In this document: positions 6,856-13,430 of the stretch, piece by piece
Position numbering within the stretch: the stretch's first letter is position 1
How the letters are laid out: every line of letters starts with the position of its first letter
Assembly: GCA_002473085.1 (NCBI GenBank)
Contig: DKTP01000175.1
Span: 1 to 15,506, forward strand
DNA length: 15,506 bases
Reading direction: 5' to 3'
Source of the DNA: Anaerolineales bacterium UBA7227
Lineage (GTDB): Bacteria > Chloroflexota > Anaerolineae > Anaerolineales > Villigracilaceae
Notes under the pieces: model-generated
Database searches by the model: none
The model's input: the letters and a program-made list of their open reading frames with translations, nothing else
What the model was told of the DNA's origin: nothing
Program-made: the position numbers and the translations under genes

Positions 6856-7632
6856 ATGACTCGCATCTACACTTTCGTCAACCAAAAAGGCGGCGTGGGC
6901 AAGACCACCACCGCCATCAACCTCGGCGCGTATCTGGCGCAGCTCGGACAGCGCGTCCTCATCGTGGACCTCGACCCGCAGGCCAACGCCACCTCCTCTC
7001 TCGGCGTGGACAAAAACGCCGTGCGCGGCGGCGTCTACGAAGTCCTGCTCGACCTCCTGCCGCCCGATTCGCTTCCGCTCCACAACGAACGGCTCAAGAT
7101 GTCCGTCCTGCCGTCTTCGCCCGCGCTGGCCGGCGCGGAAGTGGAACTGGTCAACGAGTTGGCGCGCGAGAACCGCCTCAAACACGCGCTCGAAAAACTG
7201 GACGGCCGCTACGACTACATCCTCGTGGACTGCCCGCCCTCGCTCGGCCTGCTGACCGTGAACGGGCTGGCCGCGGCGCGCGACGGCGTGATGATCCCCG
7301 TCCAATGCGAGTATCTCGCCCTCGAGGGACTCGGCCAACTCACGCAGACGATCCAACGCGTCCGCGCGGCGCTCTTCCCGGACCTGAAAGTGCGCGGCGT
7401 CATCCTGACGATGTTCGACCCGCGCGCCAACCTCGCCGCGGACGTGGCGAAGGAAGTCAACAAGCACTTCCCGAAGCAGACGTTCCAGTCCGTCATCCCG
7501 CGCAGCATCCGCCTCGCGGAAGCGCCCTCGTACGGGCTGCCCATCTCAGCCTACGCGCCCTCGTCCGCGGGAGCGCGGGCGTACGAAGCCCTGGCGCGCG
7601 AGGTACTGAGGGGCGACGGAGTTAAGATCTAA
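6856..7632 (+). CDS. parA: ParA/Soj chromosome-partition ATPase
   Basis: A 258-residue Walker-type ATPase that with ParB segregates the chromosome origin region; it binds DNA non-specifically as an ATP dimer. The deviant Walker A is KGGVGKTTTA (11-20) with signature Lys11 and P-loop Lys16. Walker A' is VDLDPQAN (38-44) and Walker B is ILVDCPPSLG. The C-terminal IPRSIRLAEAPSYGLPI is typical of Soj. The length is normal and it has no N-terminal HTH, as for chromosomal ParA. The ATG at 6856 follows GAGAG at moderate distance; the in-frame ATG at 6808 would lie inside the repeat arm and add 16 unrelated residues. parB follows after 72 bp. Confidence 0.96.
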   Translation: MTRIYTFVNQKGGVGKTTTAINLGAYLAQLGQRVLIVDLDPQANATSSLGVDKNAVRGGVYEVLLDLLPPDSLPLHNERLKMSVLPSSPALAGAEVELVNELARENRLKHALEKLDGRYDYILVDCPPSLGLLTVNGLAAARDGVMIPVQCEYLALEGLGQLTQTIQRVRAALFPDLKVRGVILTMFDPRANLAADVAKEVNKHFPKQTFQSVIPRSIRLAEAPSYGLPISAYAPSSAGARAYEALAREVLRGDGVKI

Positions 7633-7659
7633 AATGGGATCTGGAAGCTCCGCTTTCGA

Positions 7660-7678
7660 CCGAAAGTAGAACTTTCGG
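7660..7678. repeat. CCGAAAGT hairpin in the parA-parB gap
   Basis: CCGAAAGT (7660-7667), loop aga, ACTTTCGG (7671-7678): 8-bp perfect arms. The right flank ATTCC resembles the right flank (AATCC) of the hairpins at 13279-13326, and the core AAGTAGAACTT is the reverse complement of the core of the hairpin at 13250-13270. A run of six T (7687-7692) follows 8 nt later, too far for a normal terminator. It may tune the parA:parB ratio or be a dispersed repeat. Confidence 0.65.
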
Positions 7679-7704
7679 ATTCCATCTTTTTTCAGGAGAA
7701 AACA

Positions 7705-8559
7705 ATGCCTCAACGAACTGGACTCGGTAAAGGACTCGACGCCCTCATCCCCGGCGGGGACGCGGAGACGCGGACGGTCGTCGCGGGGGGAGTACAGCAG
7801 GCTTCCGTGGAATCCATCTCTCGGAACCCGCGCCAGCCGCGGGTCCAGTTTGACGCGGGAGAACTCGAGGAGCTGGCCGCGTCCATCCGCGAGCATGGGA
7901 TCATCCAGCCGCTGATCGTCTCGCCGGGACGCGGCGGGAACTTCACCCTGATCGCGGGCGAGCGGCGCCTGCAAGCCGCGAAACGCGCGGGGCTGAAGAC
8001 CGTCCCGATCATCGTCCGCCAGGCCAGCGACCGTCAACTGCTGGAACTCGCGCTGATCGAAAACATCCAACGCGCGGACCTGGGTCCGCTCGAGGAGGCC
8101 GAGGCATACCAGCATCTTGTCCAGGATTTTGGACTTTCACAGGAGCAGGTGGCGGAGCGCGTCGGCAAGAGCCGCGTGGCGGTGACCAACACCCTGCGCC
8201 TGTTGGGACTCTCCGTCAAAGTGAAGCAGGCGCTCGTGGACAAGCACATTGCCGAGGGTCACGCCCGCGCCTTGCTCGGACTCACCTCCGCCAAGGCGCA
8301 GGAGGCCGCGTTGCAGACCGTGTTGAAGCTGGGCATGTCCGTGCGGCAGACGGAGGGACTTGTCCGCAGGATGGGAGGCGAGAAGCCGAAAGCCAAACCG
8401 AAGCCGCGCGTCCCCGCCGACGTGTTGGACGTCGAACGAAAACTCCGCTCCAGCCTCGGGACGAAAGTCGTGTTGAAGCACGGCAAAAAGGGCGGCGCGG
8501 TGACGATCTATTATTATTCGGACGAGGAATTGGATACGCTGTTGGAGCGGTTGCTGTAA
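7705..8559 (+). CDS. parB: ParB/Spo0J chromosome-partition protein (CTPase)
   Basis: A 284-residue ParB that would load at parS sites and slide as a CTP-dependent clamp. The N-terminal GLGKGLDALIP is the usual ParA-stimulating peptide. ParB/Srx domain: NPRQPR (about 41-46), LIAGERRLQAAKRAG with the GERR box for CTP binding, and ENIQRADLGPLEEAEAY. The HTH for parS recognition is SQEQVAERVGKSRVAVTNTLRLL. A basic Lys/Pro linker (KPKAKPKPR) leads to the C-terminal dimerisation domain. The start has AGGAG (7694-7698) 6 nt upstream. It is co-oriented with parA. I found no parS sequence in the window. Confidence 0.96.
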   Translation: MPQRTGLGKGLDALIPGGDAETRTVVAGGVQQASVESISRNPRQPRVQFDAGELEELAASIREHGIIQPLIVSPGRGGNFTLIAGERRLQAAKRAGLKTVPIIVRQASDRQLLELALIENIQRADLGPLEEAEAYQHLVQDFGLSQEQVAERVGKSRVAVTNTLRLLGLSVKVKQALVDKHIAEGHARALLGLTSAKAQEAALQTVLKLGMSVRQTEGLVRRMGGEKPKAKPKPRVPADVLDVERKLRSSLGTKVVLKHGKKGGAVTIYYYSDEELDTLLERLL

Positions 8560-8576
8560 AACGATTTGCTTCCAAT

Positions 8577-8641
8577 GCGGATTTCGCGAACAGGCAAATA
8601 ACGCGAATGGATTAAAAAAAAGAAATTTGCGGAATTCGCGG
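8577..8641. repeat. Periodic inverted repeat with A-rich centre (CGCGAAT type)
   Basis: CGCGAAT (8602-8608) pairs with ATTCGCG (8634-8640) around an A-rich centre containing A8. A self-complementary TTCGCGAA (8583-8590) and related GCGGATTT/TTTGCGGA units give roughly 10-nt spacing. It occupies the gap between parB and the amidohydrolase gene. The architecture is the same as the repeat before parA but the unit differs. The strand carries no T-tract right after the stem, so it is at best a weak terminator for parB. Confidence 0.6.
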
Positions 8642-8662
8642 TATATGCATTAAACGGATTTT

Positions 8663-10279
8663 ATGAAACTCCTCTACAATGCCCGCATCCACACATTGAA
8701 CCCCGCGCAAGAGACGGCCTCCGCGCTGTTGATCGAGCGCGGCGAAATTATCGCGGCCGGCGGGGATGAACTGCTCGATGCCCGCGCCGAGAAATTCGAC
8801 CTCGGCGGACGCGTCGTCCTGCCCGGCCTCACCGACGCGCACATTCATTTACACCATTACGCGCTCGGCCTGCAAAAGGTGGACTGTGAAACCTCTACGC
8901 TGGAGGAATGCCTGCGCCGCGTGGCCGAGCGCGCCAAGACCGTCAAAAAAGGGGAATGGATTTTGGGGCATGGATGGAATCAGAACGAGTGGGGAGAATT
9001 AACCGCAAAGAGCGCGAAGGAAGAAATAAACTTTGGCGGCGAAATTCCCTGGCCTTCCGCGCGCGACCTCGACTTCGCCGCGCCGGACCATCCCGTCTAT
9101 CTCACCGCAAAATCCCTCCACGCCGCGTGGGCGAACAGCGCCGCGCTGAAACTGGCGGGCATCGCGTCTTCGACGCCGAATCCCGAAAATGGGGAAATCC
9201 AACGCGACGCGCGCGGCCAGCCGACGGGCATCCTGCTCGAATCGGCGATGGAACTGGTCAGCGCGAAGATCCCCCAGCCGGGCATGGACGCGGTGACGGA
9301 AGCGATCCGCGCCGCGCAGCCCATCTTGTGGAAAATGGGACTGACGGGCGTCCACGATTTCGACCGCCGCGCCTGCTTCATGGCTTTGCAGCAATTACAT
9401 CAACGCGGCGAACTCAAACTGCGCGTCGTCAAAAGCATCCCGGTCGAAGACCTGGAGCACGCGTGCGAACTCGGCCTGCAAAGCGGCTTCGGCGACGACT
9501 GGCTGCGCGTCGGCAACGTCAAAGCCTTCATGGACGGCGCGCTCGGCCCGCGCACGGCCGCCATGTTCCAGCCGTATCTGGGCGACGCGGAAAACCGCGG
9601 CATCCTCAACATGGACGGCGAACATCTCTTCGAGATCGCCCGCCGCGCCGCGGACGCGGGCCTGGCGATGACCGTCCACGCCATCGGCGACCGCGCCAAC
9701 CACGAGGTATTGGACGCCTACGAGCAGTTGCGCGGCTACGAACGCGCGCACGGACTCCCCGCGCTGCGTCACCGCATCGAACACGTGCAGGCGATCCATC
9801 CCGACGACGCGGCGCGGTTATCCGCGCTGAATGTGATCGCCTCGATGCAGCCCATCCACGCCACCTCGGACATGCGCATGGCGGAGCGTTACTGGGGCGG
9901 GCGCACGCGTCTCGCCTACGCCTGGCGGACCCAGCTCGCGCACGGCGCGCGCCTCGCCTTCGGGTCGGACGCGCCGGTCGAATCGCCGAACCCGTTCCTC
10001 GGCCTGTTTGCCGCGATCACGCGTCGCCGCGCGGGCGAGGCGGGCGAGGCCTGGATTCCCGAAGAAAAATTGACGCGGCGCGAGGCCGTCGAAGCGTATA
10101 CAATGGGAGCGGCGTACGCGGCGGGCATGGAAACCCGTCTTGGCCGATTGGCGCCGGGATGCCTCGCCGATCTCATCGTCCTGGAAAAAGACCCGTTCGC
10201 CTGTCCCGCGGAAGATTTGCTCACGATGCAGTCGTCCGCAACAATGGCGGGCGGGGATTGGGTTTGGAGGTCCGCATGA
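8663..10279 (+). CDS. YtcJ-like metal-dependent amidohydrolase
   Basis: A 538-residue amidohydrolase (Amidohydro_3/YtcJ group) expected to cleave amide-type bonds in the cytoplasm; the substrate is unknown. Metal-site residues: HIH (His60, His62) after VVLPGLTDA, a candidate bridging Lys287 (VKAFMDGALG), His339 (HAIGD), His374 (RIEHVQ) and Asp436 (GSDAPVE). The C-terminal GRLAPGCLADLIVLEKDPF closes the small beta domain. About 14 residues (LTAKSAKEEINFG, from 113) interrupt the usual GWNQNxW...PSARDLD stretch and look like translated repeat DNA. ATG 8663 lacks a clear Shine-Dalgarno. The gene ends in ATGA with the downstream kinase start, so it heads the signalling operon; a metabolic link between the substrate and the kinases is possible but unproven. 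Confidence 0.9.
   Translation: MKLLYNARIHTLNPAQETASALLIERGEIIAAGGDELLDARAEKFDLGGRVVLPGLTDAHIHLHHYALGLQKVDCETSTLEECLRRVAERAKTVKKGEWILGHGWNQNEWGELTAKSAKEEINFGGEIPWPSARDLDFAAPDHPVYLTAKSLHAAWANSAALKLAGIASSTPNPENGEIQRDARGQPTGILLESAMELVSAKIPQPGMDAVTEAIRAAQPILWKMGLTGVHDFDRRACFMALQQLHQRGELKLRVVKSIPVEDLEHACELGLQSGFGDDWLRVGNVKAFMDGALGPRTAAMFQPYLGDAENRGILNMDGEHLFEIARRAADAGLAMTVHAIGDRANHEVLDAYEQLRGYERAHGLPALRHRIEHVQAIHPDDAARLSALNVIASMQPIHATSDMRMAERYWGGRTRLAYAWRTQLAHGARLAFGSDAPVESPNPFLGLFAAITRRRAGEAGEAWIPEEKLTRREAVEAYTMGAAYAAGMETRLGRLAPGCLADLIVLEKDPFACPAEDLLTMQSSATMAGGDWVWRSA
8998..9037 (+). repeat. Repeat-like in-frame insertion in the amidohydrolase gene
   Basis: The DNA reads aaccgcaaagagcgcgaagg followed by aagaaataaac. 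This resembles the short GCAAAG/GCGAAG-unit repeats often seen between genes in Chloroflexota and other phyla. It encodes LTAKSAKEEINFG between WNQNEW and the GGEIPWPSARDLD segment, where YtcJ relatives are expected to have little or nothing. It keeps the frame. Similarity to the repeat class is from memory, not from a search. Confidence 0.45.
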
Positions 10280-11310
10280 CGACACAACCGCTTCGTCTCA
10301 GCCCCGAAATGCTGGTGGCCCGCCTGGGCGAATCGCTCGTCCAGAAGGGATTGATCCGCGAGCAGGATCTACAGGCCGCGCTGGCCTACCAGCAGGAGCA
10401 GGTGGCGCGGGGAAAGACCTGCCTGCTGGGGCAGGCGCTGATCGAATTGAACCTGCTCAACCAGTCCGCGCTCGACCAGGTGGTGACCGAACAGATCATC
10501 CAGCTGCGGAGCGCGCTCCAGGCGGCCAACCGCAGCCTGGAACAACGCGTCCAGCAGCGCACCGCCGAATTGCAGGACGCGCTGGAGCGGCTCTCCGAGT
10601 TGAGCCAGATGAAGGCCAACTTCGTCTCCTCCATTTCCCACGAATTACGCACGCCCCTGACGCACATGAAGGGCTACATCGAATTAATGGTCAGCGAGTC
10701 GCTGGGACCCGTCACCGCGGAGCAGAAACACGCCCTGCAGGTGAGCCAGCACGCCACCGCGCGGCTGGAAGGGCTGATCGACGACCTGATCATGTTCTCC
10801 CTGGCTTCGCGCGGCGAATTAAGCCTCAAACTCGAATCGATTGACATCGGCCGGCTGGCAAATATCAGCGTGCGCGCGGTGGAACAGAAAGCCAAAGACC
10901 GCGGCGTCAGCGTCCATTCCGTGCTGGCCCCAGACCTGCCGCTCGTCCAGGCCGATTCGCAAAAGATCGCCTGGGTTATGGGACAACTGCTCGAAAACGC
11001 CATCAAATTCACCGCGTCGGGCGGGCGCGTTGTGCTGAACATCCAGCGCGAGACCGCCAACCTGGTCATCGTCACCGTGACGGACACCGGCATCGGCATC
11101 CCGCCGCACCGCGTGGAGGAGATTTTCGAACCGTTCCACCAACTGGACGGCTCGTCCACCCGCAAATTCGGCGGCACGGGCATCGGCCTCTCGCTGGTGC
11201 GCCAGATCGTGGAAGCCCACGGCTCGATGCTCGAAGTGACCTCCATGGAAGGCAAAGGCTCCACCTTCCGATTCCCCCTGCTCACCGCGGGAGAGGAGGA
11301 TACGGAATAA
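10276..11310 (+). CDS. Histidine kinase with GspE-N/MshEN-like N-terminal module
   Basis: A 344-residue soluble kinase. Residues 16-39 read RLGESLVQKGLIREQDLQAA then LAYQ, matching the RLGxxL...GLI...L..AL..Q pattern of the GspE N-terminal/MshEN module. A second, degenerate copy lies at 50-73 (LLGQALIELNLL...Q73). MshEN domains can bind c-di-GMP, but the spacer between the copies is only 10 residues rather than about 23, so binding is uncertain. A coiled coil (about 75-112) leads to the H-box SSISHELRTPL with His122. N-box QLLENAIKF, G1 DTGIGIP, F-box FEPFHQ and G2 GGTGIGLSLVRQ are intact. The start ATG 10276 overlaps the amidohydrolase stop (ATGA) and has GGAGG 5 nt upstream. It overlaps the next gene by 1 bp (TAATG). 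Confidence 0.9.
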   Translation: MTTQPLRLSPEMLVARLGESLVQKGLIREQDLQAALAYQQEQVARGKTCLLGQALIELNLLNQSALDQVVTEQIIQLRSALQAANRSLEQRVQQRTAELQDALERLSELSQMKANFVSSISHELRTPLTHMKGYIELMVSESLGPVTAEQKHALQVSQHATARLEGLIDDLIMFSLASRGELSLKLESIDIGRLANISVRAVEQKAKDRGVSVHSVLAPDLPLVQADSQKIAWVMGQLLENAIKFTASGGRVVLNIQRETANLVIVTVTDTGIGIPPHRVEEIFEPFHQLDGSSTRKFGGTGIGLSLVRQIVEAHGSMLEVTSMEGKGSTFRFPLLTAGEEDTE

Positions 11311-12563
11311 TGACGGAGAGCGGGTTTCTCGATTCCCTGTTCGGACTCTTCCGCAAAGCCGCCGCGCAGGAGGACTGGAAGACCGCCCTCGAAACGCTCG
11401 CCACCGAACTGCGCGCCTTCGTCGTTTTCGATAACATCGCGGTCTACGTGCTGGACTCCCGGACCGGCGCGCTCGAAGTGGCCTACGCCCGCGCCCTCGG
11501 ACGCGGCAAATACGCCGAGGCCGACGCCGCCTGGGGCGACCGCGTCGCCTCCGAAGTGATGAAGGAAAGACGCGTCGTCATCCAGACCCCGGCGCACCCT
11601 CCCCGTCCCCACACCGACCGCCTCGAGCTCACCTACCTGCTGGGCCTGCCGCTCTGGTGCGGGACGCGGCTCGAAGGCGCGGTCGTCCTCATCCGCTTCG
11701 GCGGCCCCGAATTTTCCGAGGCCCACCTTCAGGCGGCGGCTTTGATCGCCATGTGGATGGCCTCCATGCTCGAACGCCGCACCTGGCAGGAAACCTACCA
11801 TCAGCTCGACGAAGTCCAGCGCCGCATCCGCCTGCAGGACGACTTCCTCGCCACCATCTCGCACGAGCTTCGCACCCCGCTCGGATTCATCAAAGGCTAC
11901 TCCACCACCCTCCTGCGCCGCGACGCCAACTGGGACGAAACCACCCAGCGCGAATTCCTCGCCATCATCGAAGATGAAGCCGACCACCTCACGCAGTTGA
12001 TCGAAGACCTGCTCGAATCCGCCCGCCTGCAATCCAACACCCTGCAATTCAAATTCCAACCCATGCGGCTGGACGCCCTCATCCGCGACGTGGTCCTGCG
12101 GAGCAAACAGCGCCATCCCAACCTCCCGGTCCGCCTGGACTTCGGGCCGGTCGCGCCCATCCACGGCGACAGCGCCCACCTGACGCGCGTCTTCGAAAAC
12201 CTGTTCAGCAACGCCGACAAATACGCGCCGAACTCGCCGCTGGACGTGACCCTGCGCCAACAGGACGAGACCGTCCACATCCGCTTCACGGACCACGGTC
12301 CCGGTATCCCGCCCGAACACCAGGCCATGGTCTTCGAACGCTTCTATCGCGTCCCCGGTCCCGATAGCCTCAGCGCCGGCACCGGGCTGGGACTGTACAT
12401 CTGCCGCCAGATTATTCTCGCGCATCGTGGTAAGATTTGGTTGGAATCCAGCCCCGGCCACGGCGCCACTTTCCATATCGAACTTCCGCTCCACGCGGCG
12501 CGCCTTCCTGAGAACATCCAAAAGGAGATTTCCCATGGCCACACGAGTTTTGATCGTGGATGA
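11310..12563 (+). CDS. Soluble GAF-like sensor histidine kinase
   Basis: A 417-residue kinase. Residues about 20-155 look like a divergent GAF domain (FVVFDNIAVYVLD, LGLPLWCGTRLEGAVVLIRF). A short helix joins it to the H-box ATISHELRTPLGFIKGYS with His185. The ATPase domain has N-box VFENLFSNADKY, G1 DHGPGIP, F-box FERFYR and G2 GTGLGLYICRQ. There is no transmembrane helix. It starts at the A of the preceding TAA (TAATG), with GGAGGA about 9 nt upstream. Its 3' end runs 29 bp into the response-regulator gene, so its last ten residues are encoded in the overlap. It is the second kinase in a row feeding a single regulator gene. The signal is unknown. Confidence 0.92.
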   Translation: MTESGFLDSLFGLFRKAAAQEDWKTALETLATELRAFVVFDNIAVYVLDSRTGALEVAYARALGRGKYAEADAAWGDRVASEVMKERRVVIQTPAHPPRPHTDRLELTYLLGLPLWCGTRLEGAVVLIRFGGPEFSEAHLQAAALIAMWMASMLERRTWQETYHQLDEVQRRIRLQDDFLATISHELRTPLGFIKGYSTTLLRRDANWDETTQREFLAIIEDEADHLTQLIEDLLESARLQSNTLQFKFQPMRLDALIRDVVLRSKQRHPNLPVRLDFGPVAPIHGDSAHLTRVFENLFSNADKYAPNSPLDVTLRQQDETVHIRFTDHGPGIPPEHQAMVFERFYRVPGPDSLSAGTGLGLYICRQIILAHRGKIWLESSPGHGATFHIELPLHAARLPENIQKEISHGHTSFDRG

Positions 12564-13230
12564 CGAACCCCGCTATCTGCGACTGCTGGAAGCCAACCTG
12601 CGCACCGAAGGCTACGAAGTGGTCACCGCGCAGGACGGACAGCAGGCGCTGGACGTGTTTTCATCCCAGCCTATTGACCTGGTGTTGCTCGACATTATGA
12701 TGCCGCGTCTCGACGGTTTCGGCGCCACCCAGCGCATCCGTGAATTCTCCAGCGTCCCCATCATCATCCTCACCGCCAAGGGCGAAGAACAGGACCGCGT
12801 GCGCGGCCTCGACCTCGGCGCCGACGACTACCTCGTCAAACCCTTCTCGGCGACCGAATTGCTGGCGCGCGTGCGCGCCGTCCTGCGCCGCGCCCAGCGT
12901 CCCGGCGACGGCTCTCAGGCGCGTTTCTTCACCCACGAAAACCTGCGCATCGACTTTGCCCGCGCCGAAGTCTGGCGCGGCGAACAGGATATCTCCCTCT
13001 CTGCCACCGAATACCGCCTGCTGCTGCAATTCGCGCACAACCTCGGCAAGATCCTCGCTCCCGAAGACCTGCTCACCAGCGTCTGGGGACCAGAATACAA
13101 GTCCGACAAGGAGATCTTGTGGGTCAGCATCGCCCGCCTGCGCCAAAAACTGGAGGACGATCCGCACAACCCCCGGCACATCGTCACGCGCTCCGGCCTC
13201 GGTTATCTCATGCCGCCCACAGAAGGATGA
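12535..13230 (+). CDS. OmpR/PhoB-family response regulator
   Basis: A 231-residue two-domain regulator. Receiver residues 1-118 have acidic pocket D9-D10-E11, phospho-acceptor Asp53 (LVLLDIMMPRLDG), Thr80 and Lys102 (YLVKPF). The winged-helix DNA-binding domain (about 132-229) has LSATEYRLLLQF, the recognition-helix region KEILWVSIARLRQKLEDD and the wing IVTRSGLGYLMPP. The start ATG 12535 has AAGGAG (12521-12526) upstream and the start MATRVLIVDDEP is typical; a longer frame from 12427 would add 36 residues copied from another frame of the kinase. It is the likely output of the two kinases before it. Targets are unknown; the operon itself or the inverted repeats after the gene are untested candidates. 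Confidence 0.94.
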   Translation: MATRVLIVDDEPRYLRLLEANLRTEGYEVVTAQDGQQALDVFSSQPIDLVLLDIMMPRLDGFGATQRIREFSSVPIIILTAKGEEQDRVRGLDLGADDYLVKPFSATELLARVRAVLRRAQRPGDGSQARFFTHENLRIDFARAEVWRGEQDISLSATEYRLLLQFAHNLGKILAPEDLLTSVWGPEYKSDKEILWVSIARLRQKLEDDPHNPRHIVTRSGLGYLMPPTEG

Positions 13231-13249
13231 ACGCGGAATCCTGAAGGAA

Positions 13250-13270
13250 TCTTGAAGTTCTACTTCAAGA
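13250..13270. repeat. Hairpin TCTTGAAGT-tct-ACTTCAAGA
   Basis: 9-bp perfect arms (13250-13258 and 13262-13270) with a 3-nt loop, 19 nt after the response-regulator stop. The central AAGTTCTACTT is the reverse complement of AAGTAGAACTT in the parA-parB hairpin, while the outer arm differs (CTTG/CAAG here, CCGA/TCGG there) and pairing is kept. No T-tract follows. Confidence 0.65.
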
Positions 13271-13277
13271 ACCCTAC

Positions 13278-13330
13278 ATCCGAAAGAACTTTCGGAATCC
13301 TTTCTCAATCCGAAAGAACTTTCGGAATCC
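13278..13330. repeat. Two tandem copies of a CCGAAAG-aa-CTTTCGG hairpin
   Basis: Two identical 23-bp units (13278-13300 and 13308-13330) with a period of 30 bp. Each contains TCCGAAAG, loop aa, CTTTCGGA (8-bp arms at 13279-13296 and 13309-13326) followed by ATCC. Together with the hairpins at 13250 and 7660 they form a small intergenic family. They lie between the regulator stop and the terminator and could be processing or stability elements, or protein-binding palindromes. Confidence 0.75.
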
Positions 13331-13354
13331 CTTTCCCATTTTCTGAAACATCGC

Positions 13355-13385
13355 ACGCGAAGGCAAACCGCCTTCGCGTTTTTTT
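13355..13385 (+). terminator. Intrinsic terminator of the amidohydrolase/kinase/regulator operon
   Basis: ACGCGAAGGC, loop aaacc, GCCTTCGCGT: a 10-bp GC-rich stem immediately followed by a run of T (13379-13385). This is a textbook Rho-independent terminator on the plus strand, about 125 bp after the response-regulator stop. It separates the operon from the peptidase-like gene at 13431. Confidence 0.92.
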
Positions 13386-13418
13386 ATTTGCCATTAATCG
13401 CCTCTCATTCAGGCATGG

Positions 13419-13424
13419 TACACT
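13419..13424 (+). promoter_or_regulatory. Leaderless -10 box (TACACT)
   Basis: TACACT is followed by 6 nt (cgcggc) and then ATG 13431; no Shine-Dalgarno is present. The geometry is identical to that of the TATAAT box before the sugar kinase. It lies right after the operon terminator, so the downstream gene must have its own promoter here. A good -35 at normal spacing is not seen. Confidence 0.6.
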
Positions 13425-13430
13425 CGCGGC

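Noticed and set aside
7660..7692. Standard Rho-independent terminator between parA and parB
   Set aside because: The T-run starts 8 nt after the stem and parB follows at once with a good ribosome-binding site, so full termination is unlikely.
6753..8641. Insertion sequence or transposon around parAB
   Set aside because: The flanking inverted repeats differ in sequence, there is no transposase gene and no target duplication was seen.
10674..12542. 622-codon minus-strand open frame opposite the two histidine kinases
   Set aside because: Antisense shadow; the sense frames carry complete H, N, G and F boxes with overlapping starts and ribosome-binding sites.
13250..13330. CRISPR array
   Set aside because: Only two identical short units with a 7-bp gap and no spacers of normal length; no cas genes nearby.
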